DNA of 64,000 nucleotides from Xenorhabdus bovienii SS-2004 (GCF_000027225.1 NC_013892.1:3348001-3412000); one strand, 5' to 3'. Counted from the first letter of the stretch, positions 1 to 10,825 are shown. Notes: generated from the letters alone by a model not told the origin. Program-made: numbers and translations.

Positions 1-848
1 TTGCTCAGAGGCGAGATGAAAGGCTCATTGTTCGTTGCGGGTTCACTCGGAAACACATCAAGGGCCGCACCGGAAAGGTGCTCGCACTCCAGCGCGTCAT
101 GGAGTGCAGGAATATCCACTACCATGCCACGTGAGGCGTTAATCAGGATTGCACCCGGCTTCATCAACTCCAGCTCTTCCACGCCGATCATGTTTTTTGT
201 TGAGCCTGTTTCAGGTACATGCAGGCTGACAACATCGCTCATATTCAACAGTTCGGATAGATGATGCACTTGCTGTGCATTTCCCAACGGCAGTTTATTT
301 TCAATATCATAGAAATGAACATGCATACCGATATTTTCAGCCAGAATGCCAAGCTGTGTACCGATATGACCGTAACCAATAATGCCGAGCTTCTTACCTC
401 GCGCTTCATAACAGCCTTTGGCCTGTTTATCCCATATTCCTCTGTGTGCTTTCGCATTTGCAATAGGAATACGACGTAATAGCAACAGTAATTCACCCAG
501 CACCATCTCCGCCACAGAACGTGTATTGGAGAATGGTGCGTTAAATACAGGAATACCACGTTTTTCAGCCGCTTTCAGGTCAACCTGATTGGTGCCTATA
601 CAAAAACATCCCACAGCAACCAGCTTTTCAGCCGCTTCAAAAATTTCTTCAGTCAATTGAGTACGAGAACGGATACCCACAAAGCGAGCATCACGAATCG
701 CTTCTTTCAATTCTTCAGGCTCCAACGCCCCTTTGTGATATTCGATATTGCTGTATCCCGCCGCCCGCAGGTTATCAACTGTGCTCTGATGAACGCCTTC
801 CAGTAGCAAAAATTTAATCTTATCCTTTTCTAAAGATACCTTGACCAT
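1..848 (-). CDS. serA: D-3-phosphoglycerate dehydrogenase, 3' end outside window
   Basis: SerA oxidises 3-phosphoglycerate to 3-phosphohydroxypyruvate with NAD, the first step of serine synthesis, in the cytosol. The minus-strand frame is open from an ATG at 848 to the window edge, giving 282 residues of a protein that is usually about 410. The N-terminal substrate domain carries the NTRSVAE segment (near residue 108), and the NAD-binding GYGHIG lies at residues 158-163. The end of the NAD domain and the C-terminal ACT domain that senses serine lie outside. rpiA lies upstream in the same direction, as in E. coli, but a terminator hairpin separates them. The identification is close to certain from whole-length resemblance to E. 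coli SerA. Confidence 0.96.
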   Translation of the reverse strand, partial: MVKVSLEKDKIKFLLLEGVHQSTVDNLRAAGYSNIEYHKGALEPEELKEAIRDARFVGIRSRTQLTEEIFEAAEKLVAVGCFCIGTNQVDLKAAEKRGIPVFNAPFSNTRSVAEMVLGELLLLLRRIPIANAKAHRGIWDKQAKGCYEARGKKLGIIGYGHIGTQLGILAENIGMHVHFYDIENKLPLGNAQQVHHLSELLNMSDVVSLHVPETGSTKNMIGVEELELMKPGAILINASRGMVVDIPALHDALECEHLSGAALDVFPSEPATNNEPFISPLS

Positions 849-1095
849 TTGTCCGTCCTATCGTTGTCTTAATTTTCAGAATATCCATAATGAATTCCAC
901 CAAAATAACAAAAAAAACAGCAACAGTAATACAATCGTTTGCTCACGCAACAGGGTAAATCGAAGTAAAAAAGTTGTTATACGTAGTAATATGACTTGTT
1001 ACAGTCTAAAAACAGAATTTTGAGGAATTCTTAGGCTAGGATGTGATATATCTCACTAAATTTTAATTTTTTTAAAAAACATGGAAATATTTTAA

Positions 1096-1113
1096 GGGCA
1101 GATTATTCTGCCC
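1096..1113 (-). terminator. rpiA terminator hairpin
   Basis: GGGCAGA at 1096-1102 pairs with TCTGCCC at 1107-1113 around a four-base loop. Reading the minus strand, it follows the rpiA stop codon within about 10 bases and is followed by a T-rich stretch (TTAAAATATTT). The spacer from here to serA (about 250 bases) is AT-rich and should hold the serA promoter; no other gene is visible in it. Confidence 0.65.
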
Positions 1114-1123
1114 CAATAAACGA

Positions 1124-1783
1124 TTATTCTGCGATCGTTTTCACGCCATCCGCTGTCCCGATCAGCACCACGTCAGCACTACGATTGGCAAATAGGCCGA
1201 CCGTCACCACGCCAGCAATGCCATTTATTTTATTTTCCAACGCAATGGGATCAAGAATAGCAAGATTATGGACATCCAGAATGACATTGCCATTATCCGT
1301 AACCACATTCTGGCGATAAACTGGCGTTCCACCTAATTTCACCAGTTCACGAGCAACGTAAGAGCGCGCCATTGGAATAACCTCAACCGGCAGCGGGAAT
1401 TTACCCAGCACATCGACTCGTTTTGATTCATCAATGACACAGATAAATTTCTTTGCAACAGCGGCAATAATTTTTTCTCGCGTCAATGCTGCGCCGCCTC
1501 CCTTGATCATATGCATATGGTCATTGATTTCGTCAGCACCATCAACGTAAATATCCAAGCTATCAACTTCATTACAGTCAAAAATGGGGATGCCCAGATT
1601 TTTTAATTTTTCAGTCGATGCTTCCGAGCTGGACACTGCACCTTCGATTTGATTTTTGATTGTCCCTAATGCATCAATGAAATGCGATGCCGTTGAACCT
1701 GTACCAACACCTACGATTGTTCCAGGTTTGACGTATTCCAATGCTGCCCAACCTACTGCTTTTTTCAGTTCGTCCTGTGTCAT
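1124..1783 (-). CDS. rpiA: Ribose-5-phosphate isomerase A
   Basis: RpiA interconverts ribose 5-phosphate and ribulose 5-phosphate in the non-oxidative pentose phosphate pathway. The 219-residue product begins [12 protein letters not shown], as in E. coli. The phosphate loop GTGSTAS (residues 27-33), DGADEIN (81-87) and [11 protein letters not shown] (94-104, with the catalytic Glu103) are all present. The frame can extend to a GTG at 1792, but the ATG at 1783 gives exactly the family length and is preferred; the ribosome binding site is weak for either. argP is divergent, with 164 bases between the two starts. Confidence 0.95.
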   Translation of the reverse strand: MTQDELKKAVGWAALEYVKPGTIVGVGTGSTASHFIDALGTIKNQIEGAVSSSEASTEKLKNLGIPIFDCNEVDSLDIYVDGADEINDHMHMIKGGGAALTREKIIAAVAKKFICVIDESKRVDVLGKFPLPVEVIPMARSYVARELVKLGGTPVYRQNVVTDNGNVILDVHNLAILDPIALENKINGIAGVVTVGLFANRSADVVLIGTADGVKTIAE

Positions 1784-1947
1784 ATCAATCACAGCCTATA
1801 ATCAGTTACAAGGAAAAATCCGGCCACCAGTATAAACAATATTTTGCCTCACCCGGCGAAAAAATATGGCATAGTGCTGTGCAGCACAAAAAAATATAGA
1901 ACCCTATGGCACAGAAAGCCGAGCAAAAATGGAGAACCTGATTTTCA

Positions 1948-2853
1948 ATGAAACGTCCTGACTACCGATCCCTACAAGCGTTGGATACAGTGATCCGAGA
2001 GCGCGGTTTCGAGCGTGCGGCGCAAAAACTCTGTATTACCCAGTCAGCGGTATCCCAACGTATCAAGCAATTGGAGAATATGTTTGGGCAGCCTTTATTA
2101 GTACGCACCGTTCCCCCTCACCCTACAGAACAAGGGCAAAAACTGCTCGCACTATTACATCAGGTAGAATTGCTGGAAGCACAATGGCTCGGTGATGAAA
2201 ATGGTAACGATATCCCATTACTGCTCTCACTTGCAGTCAATGCCGACAGTTTGGCAACGTGGCTCTTGCCTGCGCTCCATCCTGTTTTATCCGATGTTCC
2301 TATCCGACTCAATATTCAGGTGGAAGATGAAACCCGGACTCAAGAAAGTTTGCGGCGCGGAGAAGTCGTCGGGGCTATCAGTATTCAATCACAGCCGCTG
2401 CCAAGCTGTCTCGTGGATAAATTAGGTGCCCTCGATTATTTGTTTGTGGCATCGCCTAAATTCGCTGAACGATTCTTTCCGAATGGCGTCACTCGTTCAG
2501 CTTTACTAAAAGCCCCTGCGGTAGCATTCGACCATTTGGATGATATGCATCAGGCATTTTTACAGCAGCATTTTGATTTATCACCGGGCAGTGTTCCCTG
2601 CCATATTGTGAATTCCTCTGAAGCATTCGTTCAATTAGCAAAACAAGGCTCGACATGCTGCATGATCCCACACCTGCAAGTTGACAAAGAGCTGCAAGCC
2701 GGCGAATTAATTGATTTAACCCCAGGGCTATGTCAGCGCCGTATGCTTTATTGGCACCGTTTTGCTCCAGAGAGTGGCGCGATGAGAAAAGTCACTGACA
2801 CCCTACTGAAACTAGGGCGCCAGATGTTACGTCAGGAAGATGAAATTAGTTAG
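1948..2853 (+). CDS. argP: LysR-type regulator ArgP (IciA)
   Basis: ArgP is a LysR-type transcription factor that, in E. coli, activates the arginine exporter gene argO in response to arginine and lysine. The 301-residue protein has an N-terminal winged helix-turn-helix (residues about 4-62, with the typical [20 protein letters not shown] pattern) and a C-terminal periplasmic-binding-protein-like effector domain. Its known target argO lies about 840 bases downstream on the opposite strand. The last codons overlap the 3' end of the convergent yggE by 4 bases. Length and sequence fit the family (E. coli 297 residues). Confidence 0.94.
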   Translation: MKRPDYRSLQALDTVIRERGFERAAQKLCITQSAVSQRIKQLENMFGQPLLVRTVPPHPTEQGQKLLALLHQVELLEAQWLGDENGNDIPLLLSLAVNADSLATWLLPALHPVLSDVPIRLNIQVEDETRTQESLRRGEVVGAISIQSQPLPSCLVDKLGALDYLFVASPKFAERFFPNGVTRSALLKAPAVAFDHLDDMHQAFLQQHFDLSPGSVPCHIVNSSEAFVQLAKQGSTCCMIPHLQVDKELQAGELIDLTPGLCQRRMLYWHRFAPESGAMRKVTDTLLKLGRQMLRQEDEIS

Positions 2854-3587
2854 CGTTGCAACTCAAAAACTACTTCAACCTGATCAGAGAATTCAATACT
2901 TTGTGGTTCATAAGTTTCACTGGCTGAATCCTCGGCGGGAGCTGCGGCCATAAGCGCTGACCTGTATTTCAGGCGGCTTATTGGAAAAGGCATAGCTTCA
3001 GGGGAACGATAAGTGACGCTATACACAGGGCCTAACTTGCTGTTGAAGCCTTTTGCCAATGCAGTCGCCTGCTGAATCGCATTTTCAATAGCTTTCTGTC
3101 TAGCTTCATCACGATAACGCTGTGGATTATCGATACTGAACTGCACTGAACTGATCTCATTCAATCCTGCTTTCAATGCACCATCCAATAATGTACTCAG
3201 TTGATCCAACTGACGAACTTTGACTTCAACTGAACGTGATGCACTATAACCCGTAATAGTTGATTTACCCGTCTTTTGTTCGTATTGATATTCTGGCTGA
3301 GTGCGCAAATTGGCCGCATCAATATCTTTCTTGTCAATACCATTGGTTTTTAAGAAATCAAAATATTTTGCGACGCGTTCATCCACTTTTTGCTTTGCGT
3401 CTGCTGCACTTTTTTGAGTCACTTTCACATGGATCATCAACGTCGCTATATCCGGTGCTGCTTTGATGATCGCATTACCAGAAGTAGATATATGTGGGGC
3501 GGGGGGTAAATCAGCAGCAGAAGCAGCCATACAGGACAAACTTCCTACTGCCATCATTGCAGCGAATATCAGTGATTTATGTTTCAC
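2850..3587 (-). CDS. yggE: SIMPL-domain periplasmic protein YggE
   Basis: The 245-residue protein has a signal peptide (positively charged start, hydrophobic stretch, likely cleavage after ASA near residue 24) and one SIMPL/DUF541 domain (about 30-240), so it is expected in the periplasm. E. coli YggE is linked to oxidative-stress protection but its biochemical role is unclear. Translation starts at a GTG (3587) preceded by GGAGG only 4 bases away, a strong binding site that settles the start. It lies between argP and argO, as in E. coli. Confidence 0.88.
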   Translation of the reverse strand: MKHKSLIFAAMMAVGSLSCMAASAADLPPAPHISTSGNAIIKAAPDIATLMIHVKVTQKSAADAKQKVDERVAKYFDFLKTNGIDKKDIDAANLRTQPEYQYEQKTGKSTITGYSASRSVEVKVRQLDQLSTLLDGALKAGLNEISSVQFSIDNPQRYRDEARQKAIENAIQQATALAKGFNSKLGPVYSVTYRSPEAMPFPISRLKYRSALMAAAPAEDSASETYEPQSIEFSDQVEVVFELQR

Positions 3588-3694
3588 AAAACCTCCTTCG
3601 GATACAACAAGTAAACAGGCACTTTTTACAGTTTACAGTAAGACAAAGCGCTTTCCAGAAACATTAGCACACTATCTATAAAGTAGTATGTAAC

Positions 3695-4318
3695 TCAATA
3701 AAAAATCTGTAATCCCTGTTTGAGCAAACCCCATGCGATATACCACATCACACAACCAACAAAGAGGTTAATGATTCTTTGTGAACGAGGCTGATTGAGT
3801 ACGGGTGAAAACCAGGCAGCCAGAATTGATAATGCAAAAAACCAGCTTATGGATGCCGTAGCAGCTCCAACGGTAAACCACGACCTAAGTTCCGATGAAA
3901 GTCCTCCTCCCACGCTACCTAATACCACAAAGGTATCCAGATAAACATGCGGATTCAGCCACGTTACAGCAAATAGCGTCACGATGACTCGACTGCGATT
4001 CTGGACGATATTCTCAGAACGGGAGAGTTCGATATTCGCTGATAACGCCACTCGAAAAGCACTCCATCCATACCATAGCAAAAATGCCACTCCGCCCCAT
4101 GTTACCGCTTGCAGCAAGAACGCTGATTGCCCAAGCAAAGCACTTCCTCCAAATACTCCCGCCGTGATGAGAACAATGTCGCTGGTGGCACATAACGTTG
4201 CGCTCATTAAATGAAACTGTTTTCTACTTCCCTGCTGCATCACAAAAACATTTTGTGGTCCAAGCGGGAGGATCATGGCAGCACCAAGAAAAAAGCCCTG
4301 TATAAATGTCGAAAGCAT
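3695..4318 (-). CDS. argO: Arginine exporter ArgO (LysE family)
   Basis: ArgO exports L-arginine across the inner membrane and prevents toxic build-up of arginine or canavanine. The 207-residue protein is very hydrophobic, with about six membrane segments, and begins with the LysE/RhtB-type motif [16 protein letters not shown] (residues 9-24). The start at 4318 has AGGA about 8 bases upstream. The gene lies next to yggE and near its regulator argP, so ArgP-dependent activation by arginine is likely, although I did not identify the operator. Confidence 0.93.
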   Translation of the reverse strand: MLSTFIQGFFLGAAMILPLGPQNVFVMQQGSRKQFHLMSATLCATSDIVLITAGVFGGSALLGQSAFLLQAVTWGGVAFLLWYGWSAFRVALSANIELSRSENIVQNRSRVIVTLFAVTWLNPHVYLDTFVVLGSVGGGLSSELRSWFTVGAATASISWFFALSILAAWFSPVLNQPRSQRIINLFVGCVMWYIAWGLLKQGLQIFY

Positions 4319-4490
4319 GCAGAAGTTCCTAATAATTACTCAATCAGCTATGTTATATATGCATATTAGGAAAGATCGTATATGAGTAAAAATGAATAAT
4401 TCTTATTCATCATTAGATAATTTAATAATAAATATCAATAATATAGTCAAATATCAGCATGATGGAAAAGGAAAGCGGTAAAACTGCTTA

Positions 4491-4527
4491 AGCTTGGTGT
4501 GAGAATTTTCACTACTCACACCAAGCT
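4491..4527 (-). terminator. mscS terminator hairpin
   Basis: A 13-bp perfect stem pairs AGCTTGGTGTGAG at 4491-4503 with CTCACACCAAGCT at 4515-4527 across an 11-base loop. It starts 8 bases after the mscS stop codon (reading the minus strand) and is followed by a short T run about 8 bases later. Confidence 0.75.
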
Positions 4528-4534
4528 ACTTTTA

Positions 4535-5407
4535 TTATTCGTCTACCTTCTTCTGTACGGCAGCTTGCTGCTGATGCAGATAGACATCCATTTGTGGGAA
4601 TGGAATGCTGATATTATGCTGATCCAAAGTACGTTTGAAACCTTCCATCAGATCCCAATAAACACTCCAAGCATCACCATTGCTTGTCCATACACGCACA
4701 ATGAAGTTCAGTGATGAAGGTGCCATTTCGTGCAGACGAATGGTGATACCTTTTTCATGTTGAATGCGTTTGTCCGCTTTAACCACATTACCCAGCACTC
4801 TTTTCACTTCATCAATATCCGCGTTATAAGCAACACCAACCATAATCTGAGTACGACGATTCGGCTCACGACTGGTATTGATGATGTCATTCGCAATAAT
4901 CTTTCCGTTAGGGATCACTATGATACGATCATCACCGCTACGCAGCGTTGTAGAGAAAATCTGTACTTGTACAACTGTTCCTTCCACGCCGCCAATAATG
5001 ACATATTCACCCGTGCGGAGTGGCCGGAAAATTACCAGAAGAACACCCGCAGCAAAATTTGACAGCGATCCCTGTAATGCCAAACCTACCGCCAAACCAG
5101 CAGCACCAATAACTGCAATGACAGAGGCTGTCTGAATACCCAATTTTCCAAGCACTGCGATAATTGTAAACGCGATGATGGCATAACGAATAATCGCGGA
5201 CAAAAAATCAGAGATAGTTGCATCAATGCCACGCAATGACATGACGCGCTTAACTGCTTTATTAGCCAGTTTAGCAACAAGCAAGCCTACGATCAGAATG
5301 ACGATGGCCGACACAACATTCACCGCATATTGAATCAATAGCTCCTGATTGCTGGCAAACCAATTTGCTGCTTTATCAATCTCACCTGATAGATTGATCT
5401 CTTCCAT
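4535..5407 (-). CDS. mscS: Small-conductance mechanosensitive channel MscS
   Basis: MscS is a homo-heptameric inner-membrane channel that opens when membrane tension rises during osmotic downshock and releases small solutes. The 290-residue protein (E. coli 286) has three predicted membrane helices in residues about 25-130. The pore-lining third helix is Gly/Ala rich ([14 protein letters not shown], residues 101-114), followed by the cytoplasmic beta and alpha/beta domains. AAAGGTGG sits 7 bases before the ATG. In E. coli fbaA lies directly upstream; here the upstream neighbour is yacL, so a rearrangement junction falls between the two genes. Confidence 0.95.
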   Translation of the reverse strand: MEEINLSGEIDKAANWFASNQELLIQYAVNVVSAIVILIVGLLVAKLANKAVKRVMSLRGIDATISDFLSAIIRYAIIAFTIIAVLGKLGIQTASVIAVIGAAGLAVGLALQGSLSNFAAGVLLVIFRPLRTGEYVIIGGVEGTVVQVQIFSTTLRSGDDRIIVIPNGKIIANDIINTSREPNRRTQIMVGVAYNADIDEVKRVLGNVVKADKRIQHEKGITIRLHEMAPSSLNFIVRVWTSNGDAWSVYWDLMEGFKRTLDQHNISIPFPQMDVYLHQQQAAVQKKVDE

Positions 5408-5584
5408 AAAAAAACCACCTTTTATTGTTGAAACCTATCTTATTCAGTGCTGTTATCAGCTATAACCTCACCTGATAACATAGGCTACTATGCAAAAAAC
5501 AAACGGAAAAACCAGTAATACAACATACAAAAGTGATGGAGTATCGATTATGTCAAAAAACCCTCTTTGGTTGAACACTAACAC

Positions 5585-5956
5585 TTATCTTTGGTTTTTT
5601 TGCAAAATAAAATCTTTATAGTCGGCTAACATACCGATAAAATCGTCTGTTCCACAAAAAGCCAGACTCTCGTTATCATAGTAACTCATTCCCTCTTCCA
5701 CCATTTCTGTATCGAACTGGAGTTGGTTAGCCCTAATCATGATTTCTCCCTCACTCATCAATAATGTGTATTCATGACCGATCAATTGCCATTGGCGCTC
5801 ACTGCCTTTGATGCCCGCCAGCGCTGAAGTTATTTTATCCAATACACTCAAATCACCTTTAACTTCTTCATTCAACCAATGACCAATCGCTTCATGATCC
5901 ATCGAAAAATAAGTTGTAACGTGACCCGCAATATCCTGCGTAAATTCATATTCCAT
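5585..5956 (-). CDS. yacL: UPF0231 family protein YacL
   Basis: This is a small cytosolic protein of unknown function, conserved next to acnB in enterobacteria. The 123-residue product starts MEYEFTQDI and carries the GHW.NEEVK and GSERQW..GHEYTL blocks of the family (E. coli 120 residues). The frame is open further upstream to 5989, and a second ATG lies at 5959. I chose 5956 because it matches the family start and has GGGGT at a normal distance. It lies downstream of acnB on the same strand, as in E. coli. Confidence 0.88.
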   Translation of the reverse strand: MEYEFTQDIAGHVTTYFSMDHEAIGHWLNEEVKGDLSVLDKITSALAGIKGSERQWQLIGHEYTLLMSEGEIMIRANQLQFDTEMVEEGMSYYDNESLAFCGTDDFIGMLADYKDFILQKNQR

Positions 5957-6060
5957 CATGCACCCCACTATATTGTTGATATCAACCACATCTGGATTTT
6001 AAACATTTCTGCTGCTCTCACCTCAGAGACAGTCCACAAACTGACACAAAATCTACCATA

Positions 6061-6088
6061 AAATAAGGAGGCATCTGCCTCCTTATTT
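6061..6088. terminator. Bidirectional terminator after acnB
   Basis: AAATAAGGAGGCA (6061-6073) and TGCCTCCTTATTT (6076-6088) form a near-perfect palindrome; the inner bases must open to make the loop. T runs follow on the plus strand (TTTTTT) and, less perfectly, on the minus strand (TTATTTTATGG). It lies just after the acnB stop codon, so it should end the acnB transcript ahead of yacL. Confidence 0.8.
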
Positions 6089-6104
6089 TTTGCAATATAC
6101 TTTT

Positions 6105-8702
6105 TTATACAGCCGTTTGGAAGATCACTTCATTCGCTTTTTCGGTGTACTGGTTCAATTGATCAAAATTGAGGTAGCGATAAGTATCTGCTGCGGTTTC
6201 ATCGACTTTGTCCATGAATTGCAGATACTCTTCCGGCATTGGCAGGCGGCCCAGCAATGAAGCCACCGCAGCCAGCTCCGCAGAGGCCAGATAAACATTC
6301 GCCCCAGCACCCAGACGGTTAGGGAAGTTACGGGTGGAAGTGGACACTACCGTTGCACCATCCGCAACACGAGCCTGATTCCCCATGCATAATGAACAAC
6401 CCGGGATTTCGACACGCGCCCCACTCTTGCCAAAGATGCTGTAGTAACCTTCTTCCGTCAGTTGGGCAGCATCCATTTTGGTTGGTGGAGCAACCCACAG
6501 ACGAGTCGGTAACTGGCCTTTATGTTGATCCAGCAATTTGCCCGCAGCACGGAAGTGACCGATATTGGTCATACAGGAACCGATAAAGACTTCATCAATT
6601 TTGCTGTTGGCAACTGCTGATAACAGACGCGCATCATCAGGATCATTCGGCGCACATAAAATAGGCTCTTTGATTTCTGCCAGATCGATTTCAATAACAG
6701 CAGCGTATTCAGCATCCGCATCGGCTTCCAGCAATTGAGGGTCTTTCAGCCAATTCTCCATACCGATGATACGGCGTTCCAGTGTTCGGCGATCTCCATA
6801 ACCTTCCGCAATCATCCATTTCAGCAATACGATATTAGATTGCAGGTATTCAGTGATAGGCGCTTTATCCAGCTTGATGGTACAACCTGCTGCAGAACGT
6901 TCCGCAGACGCATCCGCCAGTTCAAAGGCTTGTTCAACTTTCAGCTCTGGCAAGCCTTCAATTTCAAGTATGCGGCCAGAGAAAATATTTTTCTTACCTT
7001 TCTTCTCAACAGTCAGCAAACCTTGCTGAATGGCATAATAAGGAATGGCATGAACCAGATCGCGCAGGGTAATGCCGGGTTGCATTTTACCTTTAAAACG
7101 CACCAATACAGATTCAGGCATATCCAGCGGCATTACACCTGTTGCAGCAGCAAATGCAACCAGCCCAGAGCCGGCTGGGAAAGAGATACCTATCGGGAAG
7201 CGGGTATGGGAGTCACCACCTGTACCCACCGTATCCGGCAATAACATGCGGTTCAGCCATGAATGGATAATCCCATCGCCCGGACGCAGCGATACCCCGC
7301 CACGGTTCATGATGAAATCAGGCAACGTGTGATGTGTAGTCACATCGACAGGTTTTGGATAAGCCGCAGTATGACAGAATGACTGCATGACCAGATCCGC
7401 AGAGAAGCCAAGACAGGCCAAATCTTTCAACTCATCCCGTGTCATTGGCCCGGTGGTGTCCTGAGACCCCACCGAAGTCATCTTAGGTTCACAATATTCG
7501 CCCGGACGAATTCCCTCCGTACCACAGGCACGACCCACCATTTTCTGCGCCAGTGAGAAACCGCCTTCACTTTTTTCAATTGCTTTTGCCTGACGGAATA
7601 CATCACTGTGTGGCAATTCCAGTGATTCACGGGCTTTCGTCGTCAAGCCACGGCCGATAATCAACGGAATACGGCCACCAGCACGCACTTCATCGAGAAG
7701 TACATCAGTTTTCAGCCCAAAGGTTGCCAGCAATTCATTGGTGTCATGGTGACGGATTTCGCCTTTATAAGGGTAAATGTCAATGACATCTCCCATATTG
7801 AGATTGGAAACATCCACCTCAATTGGCAACGCACCTGCATCTTCCATGGTATTGAAGAAAATTGGGGCAATTTTTCCGCCCAATACCACGCCCCCACCGC
7901 GCTTGTTAGGCACAAATGGAATATCGTCACCCATGAACCACAGGACGGAATTAGTTGCAGATTTACGGGAAGAACCCGTACCCACAACATCACCAACATA
8001 GGCCAAAGGATGGCCTTTTTTGTTCAGTTCTTCGATTTGATTGATTGGGCCAACGGCACCGGCTTGATCCGGCTCAATACCTTCACGAACATTCTTGAGC
8101 ATTGCCAGAGCATGCAGAGGGATATCTGGACGTGACCACGCATCTTGTGCAGGGGATAGATCATCGGTATTAGTTTCACCTGTGACCTTGAAGACGGTAA
8201 CGGTAATTTTTTCTGCCAGCTCAGGACGCTCCAAGAACCACTTAGCATCTGCCCATGACTGGATAATTTGTTTAGCATGAGAATTGCCAGCTTTCGCTTT
8301 TTCTTCCACATCATAAAAGCTATCGAACATCAGCAAAGTATGAGAAAGTGCTTTCGCTGCGATCGGGGCCAGTTTTTCTTCATCGAGGGCATCAATCAAA
8401 GCGTGGATATTGTACCCGCCTTGCATAGTTCCCAATAATTCGATGGATTTTTCCCGCGTAACAAGAGGTGAGGCTGTCTCACTTTTGGCAATAGCGGCAA
8501 GGAAACCAGCTTTCACATAAGCGGCCTCATCAACACCGGGAGGAACACGGTTGGTCAGTAGGTCTAACAGGAAATCTTCTTCACCTTTAGGTGGATTCTT
8601 CAGTAATTCGACCAGCGCTGCTGCTTGAGCTGCGTCTAATGGCTTAGGGACGATGCCTTGAGCTGCACGCTCGGCTACGTGCTTGCGGTATTCTTCTAGC
8701 AC
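6105..8702 (-). CDS. acnB: Aconitate hydratase B
   Basis: AcnB isomerises citrate to isocitrate and can also handle 2-methyl-cis-aconitate; it is the main TCA-cycle aconitase in exponential growth. It is 865 residues, the same length as in E. coli. The N-terminal HEAT-like domain (1-160) is followed by the swivel domain and the catalytic domains. Cluster-binding cysteines are visible in [10 protein letters not shown] and CSLCMGN (C-terminal third), matching Cys710, Cys769 and Cys772 of E. coli. Translation begins at a GTG with GAGGAG 7 bases upstream. Without iron the apo-protein is known to bind mRNA. Confidence 0.97.
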   Translation of the reverse strand: MLEEYRKHVAERAAQGIVPKPLDAAQAAALVELLKNPPKGEEDFLLDLLTNRVPPGVDEAAYVKAGFLAAIAKSETASPLVTREKSIELLGTMQGGYNIHALIDALDEEKLAPIAAKALSHTLLMFDSFYDVEEKAKAGNSHAKQIIQSWADAKWFLERPELAEKITVTVFKVTGETNTDDLSPAQDAWSRPDIPLHALAMLKNVREGIEPDQAGAVGPINQIEELNKKGHPLAYVGDVVGTGSSRKSATNSVLWFMGDDIPFVPNKRGGGVVLGGKIAPIFFNTMEDAGALPIEVDVSNLNMGDVIDIYPYKGEIRHHDTNELLATFGLKTDVLLDEVRAGGRIPLIIGRGLTTKARESLELPHSDVFRQAKAIEKSEGGFSLAQKMVGRACGTEGIRPGEYCEPKMTSVGSQDTTGPMTRDELKDLACLGFSADLVMQSFCHTAAYPKPVDVTTHHTLPDFIMNRGGVSLRPGDGIIHSWLNRMLLPDTVGTGGDSHTRFPIGISFPAGSGLVAFAAATGVMPLDMPESVLVRFKGKMQPGITLRDLVHAIPYYAIQQGLLTVEKKGKKNIFSGRILEIEGLPELKVEQAFELADASAERSAAGCTIKLDKAPITEYLQSNIVLLKWMIAEGYGDRRTLERRIIGMENWLKDPQLLEADADAEYAAVIEIDLAEIKEPILCAPNDPDDARLLSAVANSKIDEVFIGSCMTNIGHFRAAGKLLDQHKGQLPTRLWVAPPTKMDAAQLTEEGYYSIFGKSGARVEIPGCSLCMGNQARVADGATVVSTSTRNFPNRLGAGANVYLASAELAAVASLLGRLPMPEEYLQFMDKVDETAADTYRYLNFDQLNQYTEKANEVIFQTAV

Positions 8703-9135
8703 GACTTACTCCTCGCTCTCATTGTCATTTTATATACCCGGCTGTCTGCACCCGGTAACGATCATCAAAGAACAACCATCAAGGGTGTCAGGTCAGAGGA
8801 TTTTACTCGCATAACTTTAGGATTATGTCGAGCTTTGGGCGCTTAGCATACCAAATTTTGAATGGCATGTTAATTCATTCACATAAAAGTAACATTATGC
8901 CATGATAAAATGTTGGATAACGAGACACAAAGAGAGTATTACAGTTTTATACACCATTTTTTTCTACTTAAGCCTGAAAATGCCTCCATTTCTATCTGTT
9001 ATATTTTCCTGTTATATTTTCTGAGTCAGCGGAGCTTTCAAAGCTGCTAACAAACCAGGCTCCCCTTACAGATATTTTCACCCTGAAATACAGATGAAAA
9101 CCTTTAAACTCCGAACAATACAATAAAATTTACAT
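8703..9135. other. Spacer upstream of acnB, no gene seen
   Basis: About 430 bases between the acnB start and the lpdA terminator. No ORF with a credible start was found on either strand. It should hold the acnB promoter, and a candidate is listed separately. The 8920-9130 part is AT-rich without recognisable sites. Confidence 0.6.
8845..8883 (-). promoter_or_regulatory. Candidate acnB promoter with CRP-like site
   Basis: On the minus strand an extended -10 (TGGTATGCT, 8853-8845) lies downstream of TGTGAATGAATTAACA (8883-8868), a good half-match to the CRP consensus TGTGA-N6-TCACA. E. coli acnB is CRP activated, which makes the site plausible. The site centre is about 37 bases from the predicted start point instead of the usual 41.5, so this is tentative. 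Confidence 0.4.
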
Positions 9136-9166
9136 AAATTAAAAACGGCCCCCTAAATGGGAGCCG
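9136..9166 (-). terminator. lpdA terminator
   Basis: On the minus strand CGGCTCCC and GGGGGCCG form an eight-pair stem (one G-U pair; 9166-9146) with a short ATTTA loop, followed at once by TTTTTAATTT. It lies about 40 bases after the lpdA stop codon and ends the pyruvate dehydrogenase operon. Confidence 0.85.
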
Positions 9167-9205
9167 CTCGGCACAAAAATTTAATATGCTGCGAAATCTA
9201 AAGAA

Positions 9206-10633
9206 TTATTTCTTTTTCTTTGCCTTAGGATTTGGCAAATCAGTAATACTGCCTTCATACATTTCCGCAGCCATACCGATTGATTCATACAGCGTTGGGT
9301 GAGCGTGGATAGTCAGAGCGATATCTTCCGCATCACAACCCATTTCAATAGCCAGACCAATTTCACCCAACAGCTCACCACCGTTAGTACCGACAATAGC
9401 ACCACCGATAATACGGTTGCTTTCTTTGTCGAAAATCAGTTTGGTCATACCCTCTGCACAATCAGATGCGATTGCACGGCCTGACGCAGCCCATGGGAAA
9501 GTGGCGGTTTCATAGCTGATGCCTTTCTCTTTCGCTTCTTTCTCAGTCAGACCAACCCAAGCCACTTCTGGTTCAGTGTAGGCAATCGATGGAATCACTT
9601 TTGGATCGAAGTAATGTTTCTTACCAGAGATCACTTCAGCCGCAACGTGACCTTCGTGAACACCTTTGTGTGCCAGCATTGGCTGACCAACGATATCACC
9701 GATGGCAAAAATATGAGGCACGTTAGTACGCATTTGCTTATCCACATGGATAAAGCCACGCTCATCAACTGCAACACCCGCTTGACCCGCGTCGAGCGAC
9801 TTACCATTGGGTACACGGCCGATAGCAACCAGAACTGCATCATAACGCTGTGGTTCTGCTGGCGCTTTCTTGCCTTCCATCGTTACATAGATGCCATCTT
9901 CTTTAGCTTCTACTGCGGTCACTTTGGTTTCCAGCATCAGGTTGAATTTCTTGCTGATGCGTTTAGTGAACACTTTAACAATATCTTTGTCCGCAGCAGG
10001 AATAACCTGATCGAACATTTCTACCACGTCAATCTGAGAGCCCAGTGCATGGTAAACTGTTCCCATTTCCAGACCGATAATACCGCCGCCCATAACCAGC
10101 AGACGTTCCGGAACAGTTTTCAGTTCCAGTGCATCGGTAGAATCCCATACGCGAGGATCATCATGTGGAATGAATGGCAGTTGAATTGGGCGTGAACCCG
10201 CAGCGATAATGGCATTATCAAAATTAATCGTTGTTGCGCCTTTCTCGCCTTCTACTACCAAAGTGTTAGCGCCTGTAAATTTACCAATGCCGTTAACAAC
10301 ATTAACTTTACGGCCCTTAGCCATACCGCCCAGACCACCTGTCAGCTGGGAAATCACTTTTTCTTTCCAGAGACGGATTTTATCGATATCAGTTTGTGGC
10401 TCACCAAACACAATACCGTGTTGTGCCAGTGCTTTTGCTTCTTCAATCACTTTTGCAACATGAAGCAGCGCTTTGGATGGGATACAACCGACGTTAAGGC
10501 AAACACCACCCAGAGTAGAGTAGCGCTCCACCAGAACGGTATCCAAACCTAAGTCCGCACAACGGAAAGCAGCAGAATACCCAGCAGGGCCTGCGCCAAG
10601 CACCACTACCTGGGCTTTAATTTCAGTACTCAT
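9206..10633 (-). CDS. lpdA: Dihydrolipoyl dehydrogenase (E3)
   Basis: E3 re-oxidises dihydrolipoamide with NAD in pyruvate dehydrogenase, 2-oxoglutarate dehydrogenase and the glycine cleavage system. The 475-residue product (E. coli 474) has the FAD motif GAGPAGYSAAF near the N terminus, the redox-active disulfide in GGVCLNVGCIPSK (Cys45 and Cys50), the NAD motif GGGIIGLEMG, and the C-terminal HAHPTLYES active-site base. Two ATGs are adjacent. The second, at 10633, has AGAGG 5 bases upstream and matches E. coli, so it is preferred. A 218-base spacer with inverted repeats separates it from aceF, which allows its own promoter. Confidence 0.97.
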   Translation of the reverse strand: MSTEIKAQVVVLGAGPAGYSAAFRCADLGLDTVLVERYSTLGGVCLNVGCIPSKALLHVAKVIEEAKALAQHGIVFGEPQTDIDKIRLWKEKVISQLTGGLGGMAKGRKVNVVNGIGKFTGANTLVVEGEKGATTINFDNAIIAAGSRPIQLPFIPHDDPRVWDSTDALELKTVPERLLVMGGGIIGLEMGTVYHALGSQIDVVEMFDQVIPAADKDIVKVFTKRISKKFNLMLETKVTAVEAKEDGIYVTMEGKKAPAEPQRYDAVLVAIGRVPNGKSLDAGQAGVAVDERGFIHVDKQMRTNVPHIFAIGDIVGQPMLAHKGVHEGHVAAEVISGKKHYFDPKVIPSIAYTEPEVAWVGLTEKEAKEKGISYETATFPWAASGRAIASDCAEGMTKLIFDKESNRIIGGAIVGTNGGELLGEIGLAIEMGCDAEDIALTIHAHPTLYESIGMAAEMYEGSITDLPNPKAKKKK

Positions 10634-10747
10634 CATGACCTCTTAATTGTTTGTCCGGCGGGTCAGACGAAAAAAAACCATATTCCACCGGGACGTACAC
10701 ACCGCGAGCAGTTTACAGAATTGTAAATAACCTGAAAAGCGCGTTAA

Positions 10748-10797
10748 CGTGACAGAAATCCCAACATGCTAGATGTAAGTCTAAAATATCTGTCACG
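10748..10797. other. Inverted repeats upstream of lpdA
   Basis: CGTGACAGA (10748-10756) and TCTGTCACG (10789-10797) form a perfect 9-bp inverted repeat spaced by 32 bases. Nearer the gene, TTTACA and TGTAAA (10712-10727) form a 6-bp palindrome. Both lie where an lpdA-specific promoter is expected. I cannot name the binding protein. Confidence 0.4.
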
Positions 10798-10825
10798 ATC
10801 GTAATCATAAAGGATAGTAATCATC

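Noticed and set aside
6735..7244. A 169-codon plus-strand frame opposite acnB
   Set aside because: Antisense shadow of a conserved gene with no ribosome site and atypical composition.
9614..10195. A 193-codon plus-strand frame opposite lpdA
   Set aside because: Shadow frame rich in His, Asn and Phe, no start signal, fully inside lpdA.
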